64,000 bases of DNA, taken from contig NZ_AFCF02000008.1 of NCBI RefSeq assembly GCF_000203975.2, forward strand, positions 310,001 to 374,000, written 5' to 3'. Made by a program: the position numbers and the translations under genes. This document shows, one piece after another, positions 49,686 to 58,650 of the stretch. This stretch comes from Leisingera sp. ANG1 (GTDB taxonomy: Bacteria; Pseudomonadota; Alphaproteobacteria; Rhodobacterales; Rhodobacteraceae). Each line of letters starts with the position of its first letter. The stretch's first letter is position 1. The notes below the pieces were generated by a model. It saw only the letters and a list, made by a program, of their open reading frames with translations. It had not been told where the DNA came from and did no database searches.

Positions 49686-50912
49686 ATGCGCCTGATCGTC
49701 TCCTTTGCCGCCCTGTTCCTGTCCGTCATCCTGCTGCAGCTGTCCACCGGAGGCGTCGGCCCGCTCGATGCCATCTCGGGCCTGACGCTCAACTTCACCA
49801 AGGAACAAATCGGCCTCCTCGGCTCGGCCCATTTCTTCGGCTTCTTCATTGGCTGCTGGTGGGCGCCGCGGCTGATGGGCAATGTCGGCCATTCCCGCGC
49901 CTTTGCAGTCTGCACCGCGCTTGGGGCGATGGGCCTTTTGGGCCACACGCTGACCGAAAATCCCTATGCCTGGGCGGTGATGCGGATCGCCTCCGGCCTC
50001 TGCGTGGCCGGAGCCTATACAGTGATTGAGGCCTGGCTGAACGCCAAAGTCACCAATGAAAACCGCGGCCGGGCCATGGGCACCTATCGGATTGCCGACA
50101 TGAGCGCCTCGCTGGCGGCGCAGCTGATCATCGCGGTGCTGCCGCCTGCGGTTTACATCTCCTATAATCTGCTGGCTGTGGTGTGCTGTGCGGCCCTGCT
50201 GCCGCTCACGCTGACCAAGGCCAGCCAGCCGGAAACCCCCGACGCTCCACGGCTGCGGCCCAAGCTGGCATGGCGCTGCTCGCCGCTGGCGGTGGCCGGC
50301 GTGATCGTGTCGGCGCTCAGCTCCGCCTCCTTCCGGATGGTCGGCCCGGTCTATGGCCAGGAGGTTGGGCTGGAGATCGGCCAGATCGCCTTCTTCCTTG
50401 CCTCTTTCGTCCTGGGCGGCGCGCTGGCGCAGTATCCAATGGGCTGGCTCGCCGACAAATACGACCGCCGCTGGGTGCTGATCTGGCTGTCCAGCATCGC
50501 CATCCTCAGCTGCGGCATTACCATGGCTGCCAGCGGCACAGGCACCCTGGGTGTGATGCTGGCAGCCGGCTTCTTCGGCTTCACCACCTTCCCGATCTTC
50601 TCGGTCTCCGCCGCCCACGCCAACGACTTTGCAACCTCCGCCGAACGGGTTGAGCTGTCGGCGGCGCTGATGTTCTGGTACGCGCTTGGCGCCATCGCCT
50701 CGCCCTATGTGTCCTCCGCGCTGATCGACAGCTTCGGCCCGGCGGCCCTGTTTGCCTATGTCGCCTGCGGCCACGTGGCTCTGATCGCTTTTGGCCTCAG
50801 CCGGATGAAAGTCCGCGCCAGCCCCGCAGAGCGCACCAATTATGTCTATGCGCCGCGGACATCTTTCACCATCGGGCGCCTGCTGAAACGCTCGCGCGAG
50901 GGGCGTGAATAA
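49686..50912 (+). CDS. MFS transporter
   Basis: A 408-residue protein with about twelve hydrophobic helices. The ATG at 49686 begins MRLIVSFAALFLSVILLQLS. The region after helix 2 has GCWWAPRLMGNVGHSRAFAV, and the second half repeats the pattern as YPMGWLADKYDRRWVLIW, the MFS signature loop. The pattern of YcaD/UMF2-type transporters fits. Substrate unknown. A perfect 36-bp palindrome begins 12 bp past its stop. Confidence 0.9.
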   Translation: MRLIVSFAALFLSVILLQLSTGGVGPLDAISGLTLNFTKEQIGLLGSAHFFGFFIGCWWAPRLMGNVGHSRAFAVCTALGAMGLLGHTLTENPYAWAVMRIASGLCVAGAYTVIEAWLNAKVTNENRGRAMGTYRIADMSASLAAQLIIAVLPPAVYISYNLLAVVCCAALLPLTLTKASQPETPDAPRLRPKLAWRCSPLAVAGVIVSALSSASFRMVGPVYGQEVGLEIGQIAFFLASFVLGGALAQYPMGWLADKYDRRWVLIWLSSIAILSCGITMAASGTGTLGVMLAAGFFGFTTFPIFSVSAAHANDFATSAERVELSAALMFWYALGAIASPYVSSALIDSFGPAALFAYVACGHVALIAFGLSRMKVRASPAERTNYVYAPRTSFTIGRLLKRSREGRE

Positions 50913-50924
50913 AGGTCAGCTTTA

Positions 50925-50960
50925 CTGTCCGAATGTTTCGCGCGCGAAACATTCGGACAG
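50925..50960. repeat. Perfect 36-bp palindrome after the MFS gene
   Basis: CTGTCCGAATGTTTCGCG is followed directly by its own 18-base reverse complement, with no loop. It lies between the MFS stop and metG (210 bp further). As RNA it would form a long hairpin; as DNA it could bind a dimer or extrude a cruciform. No T run follows, so it is not a classic intrinsic terminator. Confidence 0.85.
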
Positions 50961-51170
50961 AACCATTGACCCTTTAAAGGTTTGTTTACGAACAGCTTTC
51001 AAAGCCAAGAACTGCAGCGGCGGCAGTGGCGTGCACATTGCCTGGCCCGCAGAGGGCGGAGAAATTGCCCGCCCGCCCTGCCGCTGCGCCCGGCCCGTCG
51101 CACAGCAGGGGTTTCCGCCGCCCGCGCCATGCGCTAGACGGGCCTTTGACGCATTACCTGGATGGATGGC

Positions 51171-52889
51171 ATGGCACGTATTCTGATCACTTCGGCGCTT
51201 CCCTACATCAACGGGATCAAGCATCTGGGCAACCTGGTGGGCAGCCAGTTGCCGGCAGATCTTTACGCCCGTTACAACCGGGGCCGCGGGAATGAGGTGA
51301 TGTTCCTCTGCGCCACCGACGAACACGGAACGCCGGCAGAACTGGCTGCCGCCAAGGCAGGTAAGCCGGTTGCGGACTACTGCGCCGAAATGCACGAAGT
51401 GCAGACGGATATCGCGCAGCGCTTCGGCCTGTCCTTCGACCATTACGGCCGCTCCTCCAGCCCGCAGAACCATGCGCTGACCCAGCATTTTGCAGGCAAG
51501 CTGGCGGACGCCGGGCTGATCTCCGAAGTCAGTGAAAAGCAGGTCTACTCCAATGCCGATGGCCGCTTCCTGCCCGACCGCTATATCGAGGGCACTTGCC
51601 CCAACTGCGGCTACGAGAAGGCGCGCGGCGACCAGTGCGAGGAATGCACCAAGCAGCTGGACCCCACCGACCTGATCAACCCGCGCTCCGCGATCTCCGG
51701 CTCCACAGACCTGGAAGTGCGTGAGACCAAGCACCTGTTCCTGCGCCAGTCGGCGATGCGCGATCAGCTGGATGCCTGGATCGATACCAAGAAGGACTGG
51801 CCGGTCCTGACCACCTCCATCGCCAAGAAGTGGCTGCATGACGGCGACGGCCTGCAGGACCGCGGCATCACCCGCGATCTGGACTGGGGTGTGCCGGTCA
51901 AGAAGGGCGGCGCCGACTGGCCGGGCATGGAGGGCAAGGTCTTCTATGTCTGGTTCGATGCGCCGATCGAATATATTGCCGCTGCTGGTGAATGGGCCGA
52001 AAAGCATGGGCTTGCAGACGCCGACTGGCAGCGCTGGTGGCGCACCGACAAGGGCGCCGAGGACGTCAAATACGTCCAGTTCATGGGCAAGGACAACGTG
52101 CCCTTCCACACCCTGTCGTTCCCGGCCACCATTCTGGGCTCGGGCGAGCCGTGGAAGATGGTCGATCACCTGAAGAGCTTCAACTACCTGAACTATGATG
52201 GCGGCCAGTTCTCCACCTCGCAGGGCCGCGGCGTGTTCATGGATCAGGCGCTGGAGATCCTGCCCGCCGACTACTGGCGCTGGTGGCTGCTGAGCCATGC
52301 ACCCGAAAGCTCCGACTCCGAATTCACCTGGGAGAACTTCCAGCAGTCGGTGAACAAGGATCTGGCGGACGTTCTGGGCAACTTCGTCAGCCGCATCACC
52401 AAGTTCTGCCGCTCCAAGTTCGGTGAGGAAGTCCCGGAAGGCGGCGAATACGGCGCGCAGGAGCAGGCGCTGATCGACGAGCTGAGCACCCGCATCCGCG
52501 CCTATGAAGGCCACATGGAAGCGATGGAAGTGCGTAAATCGGCGCAGGAGCTGCGCGCGATCTGGGTTGCCGGCAATGAATACCTGCAATCCGCCGCCCC
52601 CTGGTCGGTGTTCAAGGAAGACCCCGAACGCGCCGCCGCGCAGGTGCGTCTGGGCCTCAATCTGATCCGGCTTTATGCGGTGCTGTCGGCACCGTTCATC
52701 CCGCACGCCTCGGACACGCTGATGGCAGCGCTGAACTCGGACGACCGCAGCTGGCCGGAAGACGTGGCGGTGGCGCTTTCCGCCCTGCCCGCAGGCCATG
52801 GCTTCACCGTGCCGGAAGTGCTGTTTGCCAAGATCACCGACGAGCAGAGCGAGGAATGGCAGGAGCGTTTCTCCGGCACTCGTGCCTGA
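51171..52889 (+). CDS. metG: Methionyl-tRNA synthetase
   Basis: Charges tRNA-Met. The start at 51171 ([21 protein letters not shown] region) follows family convention; an ATG 9 bp earlier is possible. The class I HIGH motif appears as IKHLGN. Zinc-knuckle cysteines are in [20 protein letters not shown], and the KMSKS loop is [11 protein letters not shown]. The 572 residues lack the C-terminal dimerisation domain of longer MetG proteins, as in many alphaproteobacteria. A strong terminator follows. Confidence 0.97.
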   Translation: MARILITSALPYINGIKHLGNLVGSQLPADLYARYNRGRGNEVMFLCATDEHGTPAELAAAKAGKPVADYCAEMHEVQTDIAQRFGLSFDHYGRSSSPQNHALTQHFAGKLADAGLISEVSEKQVYSNADGRFLPDRYIEGTCPNCGYEKARGDQCEECTKQLDPTDLINPRSAISGSTDLEVRETKHLFLRQSAMRDQLDAWIDTKKDWPVLTTSIAKKWLHDGDGLQDRGITRDLDWGVPVKKGGADWPGMEGKVFYVWFDAPIEYIAAAGEWAEKHGLADADWQRWWRTDKGAEDVKYVQFMGKDNVPFHTLSFPATILGSGEPWKMVDHLKSFNYLNYDGGQFSTSQGRGVFMDQALEILPADYWRWWLLSHAPESSDSEFTWENFQQSVNKDLADVLGNFVSRITKFCRSKFGEEVPEGGEYGAQEQALIDELSTRIRAYEGHMEAMEVRKSAQELRAIWVAGNEYLQSAAPWSVFKEDPERAAAQVRLGLNLIRLYAVLSAPFIPHASDTLMAALNSDDRSWPEDVAVALSALPAGHGFTVPEVLFAKITDEQSEEWQERFSGTRA

Positions 52890-52912
52890 CGCACCGGACA
52901 TTGACTGACACG

Positions 52913-52939
52913 AAGGCCGCCCCGTGGGCGGCCTTTTTT
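52913..52939 (+). terminator. Intrinsic terminator of metG
   Basis: A perfect 10-bp stem (AAGGCCGCCC / GGGCGGCCTT) with a CGT loop runs into TTTTTT. It begins 24 bp past the metG stop. Confidence 0.93.
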
Positions 52940-53003
52940 GTTTGCCATCCCATTGCCACTGCGCAGAATTTATTTCCGACTAAAAAACTCGGATTGACAT
53001 AGG

Positions 53004-53018
53004 TGAGTAAATAAATCA
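53004..53018. promoter_or_regulatory. Iron-rhodo-box-like site upstream of hemP
   Basis: TGA-GTAAATAAA-TCA fits the TGA-N9-TCA pattern of RirA-type iron boxes in Rhizobiales and Rhodobacterales. A -35-like TTGACA lies just before it (52994-52999), so binding here would block initiation. The -10 position is uncertain. Iron repression of the hemP operon is the expected outcome. Confidence 0.5.
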
Positions 53019-53093
53019 GGTATACGGCATTCCAGCCAGCCTGACTCGGATCGGGCGAGCCCGAGTGACATTCAATCAACCGAGATCGCCCCC

Positions 53094-53261
53094 ATGCCGA
53101 CCAGTGCGCGCCGCCCTAGCGGCCCTGATATCAAGGAACCGGAGTCCGAGGACATGCGCCAGTTGTGGCCGCAGGTCTTTGCTCCCTCTCGTGCATTGTC
53201 TGGCTTTTGTCTGGAATGGCTTCTGGACAGGGCGGAATTCAGCGATGGGCGCACGTCATGA
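53094..53261 (+). CDS. Small ORF translationally coupled to hemP
   Basis: An ATG at 53094 opens a 55-codon frame (MPTSARRPSGPDIKEPESED, MRQLWPQVFAPSRALSGFCL, EWLLDRAEFSDGRTS). Its stop overlaps the hemP ATG in an ATGA, and hemP itself has only a poor ribosome site, which argues that translation of this frame feeds hemP. It may be a real small protein or a leader. No homolog is recognised. Confidence 0.4.
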   Translation: MPTSARRPSGPDIKEPESEDMRQLWPQVFAPSRALSGFCLEWLLDRAEFSDGRTS

Positions 53262-53428
53262 ACCAGATTACTTCCAAACCTGTCCCCACTGAGGCCACCG
53301 CCGAGGTGTTCCCGACCTATCACGCCGAGGACCTGACCCGCGGCGGCACCCAGGCCCGTATCCTGTTGAACGGCCAGATCTATTCGCTGCGCATCACCCG
53401 CGCAGGCAAGCTGATCCTGACCAAATGA
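53258..53428 (+). CDS. hemP: Hemin uptake protein HemP
   Basis: A 56-residue HemP/HmuP-type protein ending GGTQARILLNGQIYSLRITR followed by AGKLILTK, the conserved core. It is linked to heme or iron uptake gene expression in proteobacteria. The ATG at 53258 overlaps the stop of the preceding small ORF, and the TGA overlaps the ATG of the next gene, so three frames are chained by ATGA junctions. An iron-box-like site lies upstream. Confidence 0.88.
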   Translation: MNQITSKPVPTEATAEVFPTYHAEDLTRGGTQARILLNGQIYSLRITRAGKLILTK

Positions 53429-53901
53429 GCGCCGCCTCCCATCCCCGCGGCGGTGTGACCGTCGGCACCCTGTCGGAACTGCCGCCGCTGGAGGCCGGTG
53501 CGGTGATCTATCTGCGCCACTGGTTCTCCGGTTCCGAAACCCGCGCGCAGATGCGCCGTGATTTTGAGGTGAACTTCGGCCCGGAAATGGCGGAATCCGC
53601 CTTTGAGGCCTTTGGTTACTTGTGCAATTTCTGCGCCGCCCATGGCCGCCGCCCGCTGGTGCGCCACGGCATGACCTGCAACTGCCTGGGCGCTGATGAA
53701 AACTGCTTTGCCAACCTGCTCGCCTCAGCCGCGGAGGGCCAGAAGGACGACGCCCATGTTCTCGCCTCGCTGATCGTCACACCGCGTAAGGCGCCGGAAC
53801 TGGCGAAACTTGCCTCTGACTGCGGGCTGCTGATGCAGCAGATCATGGGGCTGCAGCTGCCTGTGCAGACGGACCGCCCCGCCTCTGCCACCCTTCATTG
53901 A
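53425..53901 (+). CDS. Cysteine-containing protein of unknown function, hemP operon
   Basis: A 158-residue cytoplasmic-looking protein with IYLRHWFSGSETRAQMRRDF, YLCNFCAAHGRRPLVRHGMT, and CNCLGADENCFANLL. The grouped cysteines (CNFC, CNCxxxxxxC) could bind metal or an Fe-S cluster. I do not recognise the family. It overlaps hemP by 4 bp and precedes an imelysin by 28 bp, so a role in iron handling is likely from context only. Confidence 0.78.
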   Translation: MSAASHPRGGVTVGTLSELPPLEAGAVIYLRHWFSGSETRAQMRRDFEVNFGPEMAESAFEAFGYLCNFCAAHGRRPLVRHGMTCNCLGADENCFANLLASAAEGQKDDAHVLASLIVTPRKAPELAKLASDCGLLMQQIMGLQLPVQTDRPASATLH

Positions 53902-53929
53902 ACACAGAACAAACCCAAGGACTTAGCTG

Positions 53930-55198
53930 ATGAAATCTGTCTTTCTCGCGGGCACTGCCCTCGCCGGTCTCACCCTTGGCACCACCGCTGCCCTTGCTGC
54001 TGACAAAGCCGCGGTGCTGACCAACTACGCCAACATCGCCGAGGCGAAATACCAGGACAGCCTGGCAACAGCGCAGGTGCTGAAGGCCGCCGTTGAGGCG
54101 CTGGTGGCGCAACCGTCGGCTGAGAACCTGGAAACCGCCCGCGCCGCCTGGATCGCGGCGCGCGTGCCCTATCAGCAGTCCGAAGTGTTCCGGTTCGGCA
54201 ATGCCATTGTCGACGACTGGGAAGGCAAAGTGAACGCCTGGCCGCTGGACGAAGGGCTGATCGACTATGTCGACGCTTCCTACGGCGGCCCAACTGACGA
54301 AAACACCCTAGCGGCGCTGAATGTGATCGCCAACCCCAGCTTCGAGCTGTCGGGCCAGGCCATCGACGCCACCAAAATCACCCCGGGCCTGCTGGAAGGT
54401 GCCCTGCATGAAGCCGACGGGGTCGAGGCAAACGTGGCCACCGGCTACCACGCCATCGAATTCCTGCTTTGGGGCCAGGACCTGAAGGGGACAGAACACG
54501 GCGCAGGCGACCGGCCCTGGACCGACTATGCCACGGGCGACACCTGCACCGGCGGCAATTGCGACCGCCGCGGCGAATACCTGCAGGCCGCCACCGACCT
54601 GCTGATCTCCGACCTTGAGTGGATCACCGCACAATGGAGCGAGGCCGGCGAGGCCCGCACCGCGCTGCTGGCGGATGAGGACGCAGGCATTACCGCAATG
54701 CTGACCGGCATGGGCTCGCTGTCTTATGGCGAGCAGGCGGGCGAGCGGATGCGCCTGGGCCTGATGCTGAACGACCCGGAGGAAGAGCACGACTGCTTCT
54801 CCGACAACACCCACAACAGCCACTACTATGACGGGCTGGGCGTGCAGAACGTCTATCTGGGTGAATACGTGCGGGTGAACGGCGAACTGGTGTCCGGCCC
54901 CTCCCTGTCTGATCTGGTGACCGCCAAGGACGCGGATCTGGACGCTGAGATGCGCGGCAAGCTGTCCACCACCATGCTGGCGCTCGGCCGCATCAAGACC
55001 GCAGCTGAGGCAGGCCTCTCCTATGACCAGATGCTGGCGCAGGGCAATGCGGCCGGCGAAGCGCTGGTGATGGGCGGCGTCAACGGGCTGATCGACCAGA
55101 CCCGCTCCATTGAGCGTGTGGTTTCCACCCTCAAACTGGACGGTGTTGCCATCGAAGGCTCCGACAGCCTGGACAACCCCGCCGCCGTCTTCAACTGA
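53930..55198 (+). CDS. Imelysin-family iron-regulated protein
   Basis: A secreted 422-residue protein: signal peptide MKSVFLAGTALAGLTLGTTA ending ALA, then two four-helix imelysin repeats. The metal-site motif GxHxxE is intact as GYHAIEFLLWG (residues 172-182). Imelysins of the IrpA/ICMP type are periplasmic or outer-membrane iron-uptake proteins. It lies in an operon-like block with hemP, a diheme oxidoreductase, a second imelysin and DUF1513. Confidence 0.92.
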   Translation: MKSVFLAGTALAGLTLGTTAALAADKAAVLTNYANIAEAKYQDSLATAQVLKAAVEALVAQPSAENLETARAAWIAARVPYQQSEVFRFGNAIVDDWEGKVNAWPLDEGLIDYVDASYGGPTDENTLAALNVIANPSFELSGQAIDATKITPGLLEGALHEADGVEANVATGYHAIEFLLWGQDLKGTEHGAGDRPWTDYATGDTCTGGNCDRRGEYLQAATDLLISDLEWITAQWSEAGEARTALLADEDAGITAMLTGMGSLSYGEQAGERMRLGLMLNDPEEEHDCFSDNTHNSHYYDGLGVQNVYLGEYVRVNGELVSGPSLSDLVTAKDADLDAEMRGKLSTTMLALGRIKTAAEAGLSYDQMLAQGNAAGEALVMGGVNGLIDQTRSIERVVSTLKLDGVAIEGSDSLDNPAAVFN

Positions 55199-55226
55199 TC
55201 GCTTTCAAGCCACAGAAGCACCCCCG

Positions 55227-55255
55227 TGAAGGGCCGCATTTTCCGCGGCCCTTCA
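55227..55255 (+). terminator. Hairpin after the first imelysin gene
   Basis: A perfect 11-bp stem (TGAAGGGCCGC / GCGGCCCTTCA) with a 7-base loop lies 28 bp past the stop. No T run; a transcription boundary before bfd is plausible. Confidence 0.6.
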
Positions 55256-55391
55256 TGCGCAGCCAGCAAACACCCGCCAATTCCCTAGTGTTTCACTCTG
55301 GATAACCCTTGAATCCCCAGTAATTTTATCAGATATATTTTCCCAACGGAATCACTTGGCCTTTTGCGCCACGGGCAAGGACGCGAGCAGC

Positions 55392-55685
55392 ATGATCGTT
55401 TGCCACTGCACACAGATCTCGGATCACGACATCCGCGCCGCCATCGACTGGATGCGAAGCGCCGACCCTGAAACGATTATCACCCCCGGAAAAATCTATC
55501 ACGCGCTGGGAAAATCCGCCGATTGCGGCGGTTGCATGCCCCTTTTCCTCGACACCATGCGTGCGAGCAGTAAGCTGGAAGTACCTGCGCAGCTTGCGAA
55601 TTTACGCGCTGGATCAATTCGGGAGAAGAATAATGAAGGGCGACGCCAAGGTTATCGACTATCTGAACAAGGCTCTGCGGCATGA
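55392..55685 (+). CDS. bfd: Bacterioferritin-associated ferredoxin (Bfd-like)
   Basis: A 97-residue protein starting [21 protein letters not shown] and DCGGC supply the four cysteines of the BFD-type 2Fe-2S cluster. It donates electrons to bacterioferritin to release stored iron. It is longer than usual (about 65-85 residues) because its 3' end runs 53 bp into bfr, in another frame. The tail [20 protein letters not shown] is probably accessory. Confidence 0.87.
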   Translation: MIVCHCTQISDHDIRAAIDWMRSADPETIITPGKIYHALGKSADCGGCMPLFLDTMRASSKLEVPAQLANLRAGSIREKNNEGRRQGYRLSEQGSAA

Positions 55686-56121
55686 GCTGACGGCGGTCAG
55701 CCAGTACTGGCTGCATTACCGGCTGCAGGACGATTGGGGCCTGGGCAGCATGGCCAAGAAAAGCCGCGAGGAAAGCATCGAAGAGATGCAGCACGCGGAC
55801 AAATTGATTGAAAGGATATTGTTCCTGGGCGGCCACCCGAACCTGCAAAAGCTTGACCCGCTGCGGATCGGCCAGACGCCCAAAGAAACCCTCGAATGCG
55901 ACCTTGCCGCCGAAGTGGACGCCCGTGCGCTCTACAAGGAAGCCCGCGACGCCTGCAACACCGCAGGCGACTATGTATCCCAGAAGCTGTTTGAAGAGCT
56001 GATGGCGGACGAAGAAGGCCATATCGATTTCCTCGAAACGCAGCTTGAACTGCACGACCGGATCGGTGCCGAAAACTATGCCCAGCTCAACGCCACCAAG
56101 ATGGCAGAGGTTGAAGACTAA
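55633..56121 (+). CDS. bfr: Bacterioferritin
   Basis: A 162-residue iron-storage subunit. The ATG at 55633 follows GGGAG. Ferroxidase ligands are in place: Glu18 ([20 protein letters not shown]), Glu51 and His54 ([19 protein letters not shown]), and later Glu and His in [15 protein letters not shown]. Met52 is the heme ligand between subunits. It overlaps bfd by 53 bp, so storage and release proteins are made together. Confidence 0.96.
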   Translation: MKGDAKVIDYLNKALRHELTAVSQYWLHYRLQDDWGLGSMAKKSREESIEEMQHADKLIERILFLGGHPNLQKLDPLRIGQTPKETLECDLAAEVDARALYKEARDACNTAGDYVSQKLFEELMADEEGHIDFLETQLELHDRIGAENYAQLNATKMAEVED

Positions 56122-57640
56122 TTTCACGCTGGCTGCCGCACTTGCGGCGGCCACGCCCCTTGCGGCGCTGGACCTGGCCAGCCGGTACCAGGCAGAGCCG
56201 CACCTCTCCCCCCTTCCCCGCACCGATGCCGAACGCGCCCGGATTGCCGCTGCAGTTGCGCCCGCCACGGATTTTTCGGCGTCTGAGCCGTTCGAGGACC
56301 TGCCCGCAGGTGCAGCCACGGTGGGCGCCCGTTCGGATGATGAGGCGTTTTCCCAGCATTCCGCCAACCTCAGCTTTGAACAGGAGCTGGAATTCAAGCT
56401 CGGCAACGGGCTATTCAAGAAGATCTGGGTGTTCTCGCCCGCCTCCACCAAGGCGTCTGACGGGCTCGGGCCGCTTTATAACGCGCGGTCCTGCCAGCGC
56501 TGCCACCTGAAGGACGGGCGCGGCCATGTGCCGGAGCAGCCGGATTATGCCTCCACTTCGATGTTCCTGCGAGTCTCCATCCCAGGCCCTGTGCCGCCGG
56601 AGCTGCAGGAGATTACGGACTACATCGGCACCGCCCCGGACCCGCAGTATGGCCGCCAGCTGCAGGATTTTTCCGCCCCCGGCGTCGCGCCGGAATACAG
56701 GCTGCGGGTGGAGTATGAGGAATTTGAGGTCGCGCTGTCCGGCGGTGAGACCACCACCCTACGGCGTCCCAGCTACACCGCCGCAAGCCTCGGCTATGGC
56801 CCGCTTGCGGAGGGCGCCATGCTGTCGCCCCGCGTAGCGCCGCCAATGATTGGGCTCGGCCTATTGGAGGCGATCCCTGCCACCGACATCCTCGCCCACG
56901 CGGATGAAAATGATGCGGATGGCGACGGCATCTCCGGCCGCGCCAATCTGGTCTGGTCGCGGGAGTTCCGCCAGATCATGCTGGGCCGCTTCGGGCTGAA
57001 GGCCGGCTCGCCAACCGTTCATGAGCAATCCGCAGGCGCGTTTTCCGGTGACATCGGCATCTCCACCCCGCTGTTCCCGGCCCACGCGGGGGAATGCACG
57101 GAGCGGCAGACCGCATGCCAATCCGCCCCGCACGGCGGCGGTGATTCCCGTGAAACCGAGATTGACCAGCCCAATATGGATCTGGTCACTTTCTACAGCC
57201 GCAACCTGGGCGTGCCCGCCCGCCGCAACTCCGATGACCCGCAAGTGCTGCGCGGCAAGCAGGTATTCTACAACAGCGGCTGCGCCTCCTGCCATGTGCC
57301 GAAATACGTGACCCACCGGCTGGAAGACCGGCCCGAGCAGAGCTTTCAGCTGATTTGGCCGTACTCCGACCTCTTGCTGCACGACATGGGTGAAGGCCTG
57401 GCCGACAACCGCCCCGAAGCCCGCGCCACAGGCCGTGAATGGCGCACCGCGCCGCTCTGGGGCGTTGGTCTGACGCAGCAGGTGTCACCCCGTGCCACTT
57501 ACCTGCACGACGGCCGCGCCCGCACCTTGCTGGAGGCCGTCCTGTGGCATGGCGGCGAGGCGGAAGCCGCGAAGACCCGCGTTGTGGAGCTGCCGCCGCA
57601 GGACCGCGCCGCCCTGATTTCTTTCCTGGAGAGCCTCTGA
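56078..57640 (+). CDS. Di-heme oxidoreductase-family protein (DUF1111)
   Basis: A periplasmic c-type cytochrome of about 520 residues with heme sites CQRCH and CASCH, and the family segments [39 protein letters not shown] and [17 protein letters not shown]. Its partners next door are imelysins and DUF1513, a conserved iron-related set. The start is uncertain: ATG 56078 (inside bfr) or TTG 56111, which gives [20 protein letters not shown] as signal peptide. Either overlaps bfr. It overlaps the second imelysin by 1 bp (TGATG). Confidence 0.88.
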   Translation: MPSSTPPRWQRLKTNFTLAAALAAATPLAALDLASRYQAEPHLSPLPRTDAERARIAAAVAPATDFSASEPFEDLPAGAATVGARSDDEAFSQHSANLSFEQELEFKLGNGLFKKIWVFSPASTKASDGLGPLYNARSCQRCHLKDGRGHVPEQPDYASTSMFLRVSIPGPVPPELQEITDYIGTAPDPQYGRQLQDFSAPGVAPEYRLRVEYEEFEVALSGGETTTLRRPSYTAASLGYGPLAEGAMLSPRVAPPMIGLGLLEAIPATDILAHADENDADGDGISGRANLVWSREFRQIMLGRFGLKAGSPTVHEQSAGAFSGDIGISTPLFPAHAGECTERQTACQSAPHGGGDSRETEIDQPNMDLVTFYSRNLGVPARRNSDDPQVLRGKQVFYNSGCASCHVPKYVTHRLEDRPEQSFQLIWPYSDLLLHDMGEGLADNRPEARATGREWRTAPLWGVGLTQQVSPRATYLHDGRARTLLEAVLWHGGEAEAAKTRVVELPPQDRAALISFLESL

Positions 57641-58635
57641 TGCGCGTCCTTGCCATTGCCCTGACCCTGGCTGCCGCTCCCGCTGCGGCCTCCGACTTGT
57701 CCAGCAGCATCACCGATCAGCTGATCCTCCCGGCGTTTGAGGAGCTGGCAATGGACACGGCAGCGCTGGCGGACGCAGCCAAGGCCGACTGCAACCCGCA
57801 ATCCGAAGCCCTGCGCGCGGCCTACAGTGAGGCCTTCGACGCCTGGATCGCCGCCAGCCACTACCGTTTTGGGCCGACGGAAACGGACAGCCGCGCCTTT
57901 GCGCAGGCCTACTGGCCCGACAGCCGCAGTAAGACGCCCAAAGCGCTGGCCGGTCTGATCCGCAGCGAGGACCCCGGCATCACCGACCCCGCCGCATTTT
58001 CCAGCTATTCCATCGCCGCCCGCGGTTTCTATGCGCTGGAATACCTCCTGTATGACCCGGACCTCTCCACCGCCGGCAGCGCGGACTACCGCTGTACCCT
58101 GACCCGCGCCATCAGCACGGACATTGCCGCCACTGCGCAGGCCATCAGCCGAGACTGGGCAGAAAACTACGCAGGCGAAATGCGCGCACCGGCCAGCCGC
58201 TACCGCAGCGAGGATGAAATCACCCAGGAGCTGCTGAAGGCGCTGACAACCGGTTTGCAGGTGCTGGACGACATGCGGCTGGGCCGCCCGCTGGGCAGCT
58301 TTGACAAGCCCCGCCCCAACCGCGCCGAGGCCCGCCGCTCCGGGCGCAGCCTGCGCCATGTTCTGGTGTCGCTGAACGCGATGGAGCCGCTGGCGCTGGC
58401 TCTGGCACGGGATGAGGCCGGGTTGAAGGCGGACCTCGCAAAGGGTTTCGGCAAGGTCCGCAGCCGCGCCGAAGCGCTGGATGATCCGGTCTTTGCCGGA
58501 GTTGCCGACCCAACCGCCCGCATCCGGATCGAGGCGCTGCGCCAGCAAGTGAAAGACCTCCGCGCGATTGTTTCAGAACGCCTTGGCCCCTCTCTCGGCG
58601 TGGCGGCAGGATTCAACGCGCTCGACGGCGACTGA
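57640..58635 (+). CDS. Imelysin-like protein, degenerate metal motif
   Basis: A 331-residue secreted protein (signal [17 protein letters not shown]). It belongs to the imelysin clan by helical pattern and operon position, but GxHxxE reads GFYALEYLLYD (129-139): Tyr131 replaces the His. Two cysteines (DCNPQ, YRCTLT) could form a disulphide. A role alongside the diheme protein in periplasmic iron handling is inferred. It starts within the stop of the diheme gene. Confidence 0.87.
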   Translation: MRVLAIALTLAAAPAAASDLSSSITDQLILPAFEELAMDTAALADAAKADCNPQSEALRAAYSEAFDAWIAASHYRFGPTETDSRAFAQAYWPDSRSKTPKALAGLIRSEDPGITDPAAFSSYSIAARGFYALEYLLYDPDLSTAGSADYRCTLTRAISTDIAATAQAISRDWAENYAGEMRAPASRYRSEDEITQELLKALTTGLQVLDDMRLGRPLGSFDKPRPNRAEARRSGRSLRHVLVSLNAMEPLALALARDEAGLKADLAKGFGKVRSRAEALDDPVFAGVADPTARIRIEALRQQVKDLRAIVSERLGPSLGVAAGFNALDGD

Positions 58636-58650
58636 CGGAAAGGACCCCGC

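Noticed and set aside
50905-51186. Plus-strand frame of 93 codons before metG
   Set aside because: It runs across the 36-bp palindrome and into metG, has low-complexity composition and no ribosome site. Considered noise.
50922-52901. Minus-strand open frame of 659 codons
   Set aside because: Antisense to metG, which is complete with all synthetase motifs.
55260-55391. Irr/ICE-type iron box upstream of bfd
   Set aside because: No acceptable match to the palindromic ICE consensus was found, though the region is AT-rich and may hold a promoter.
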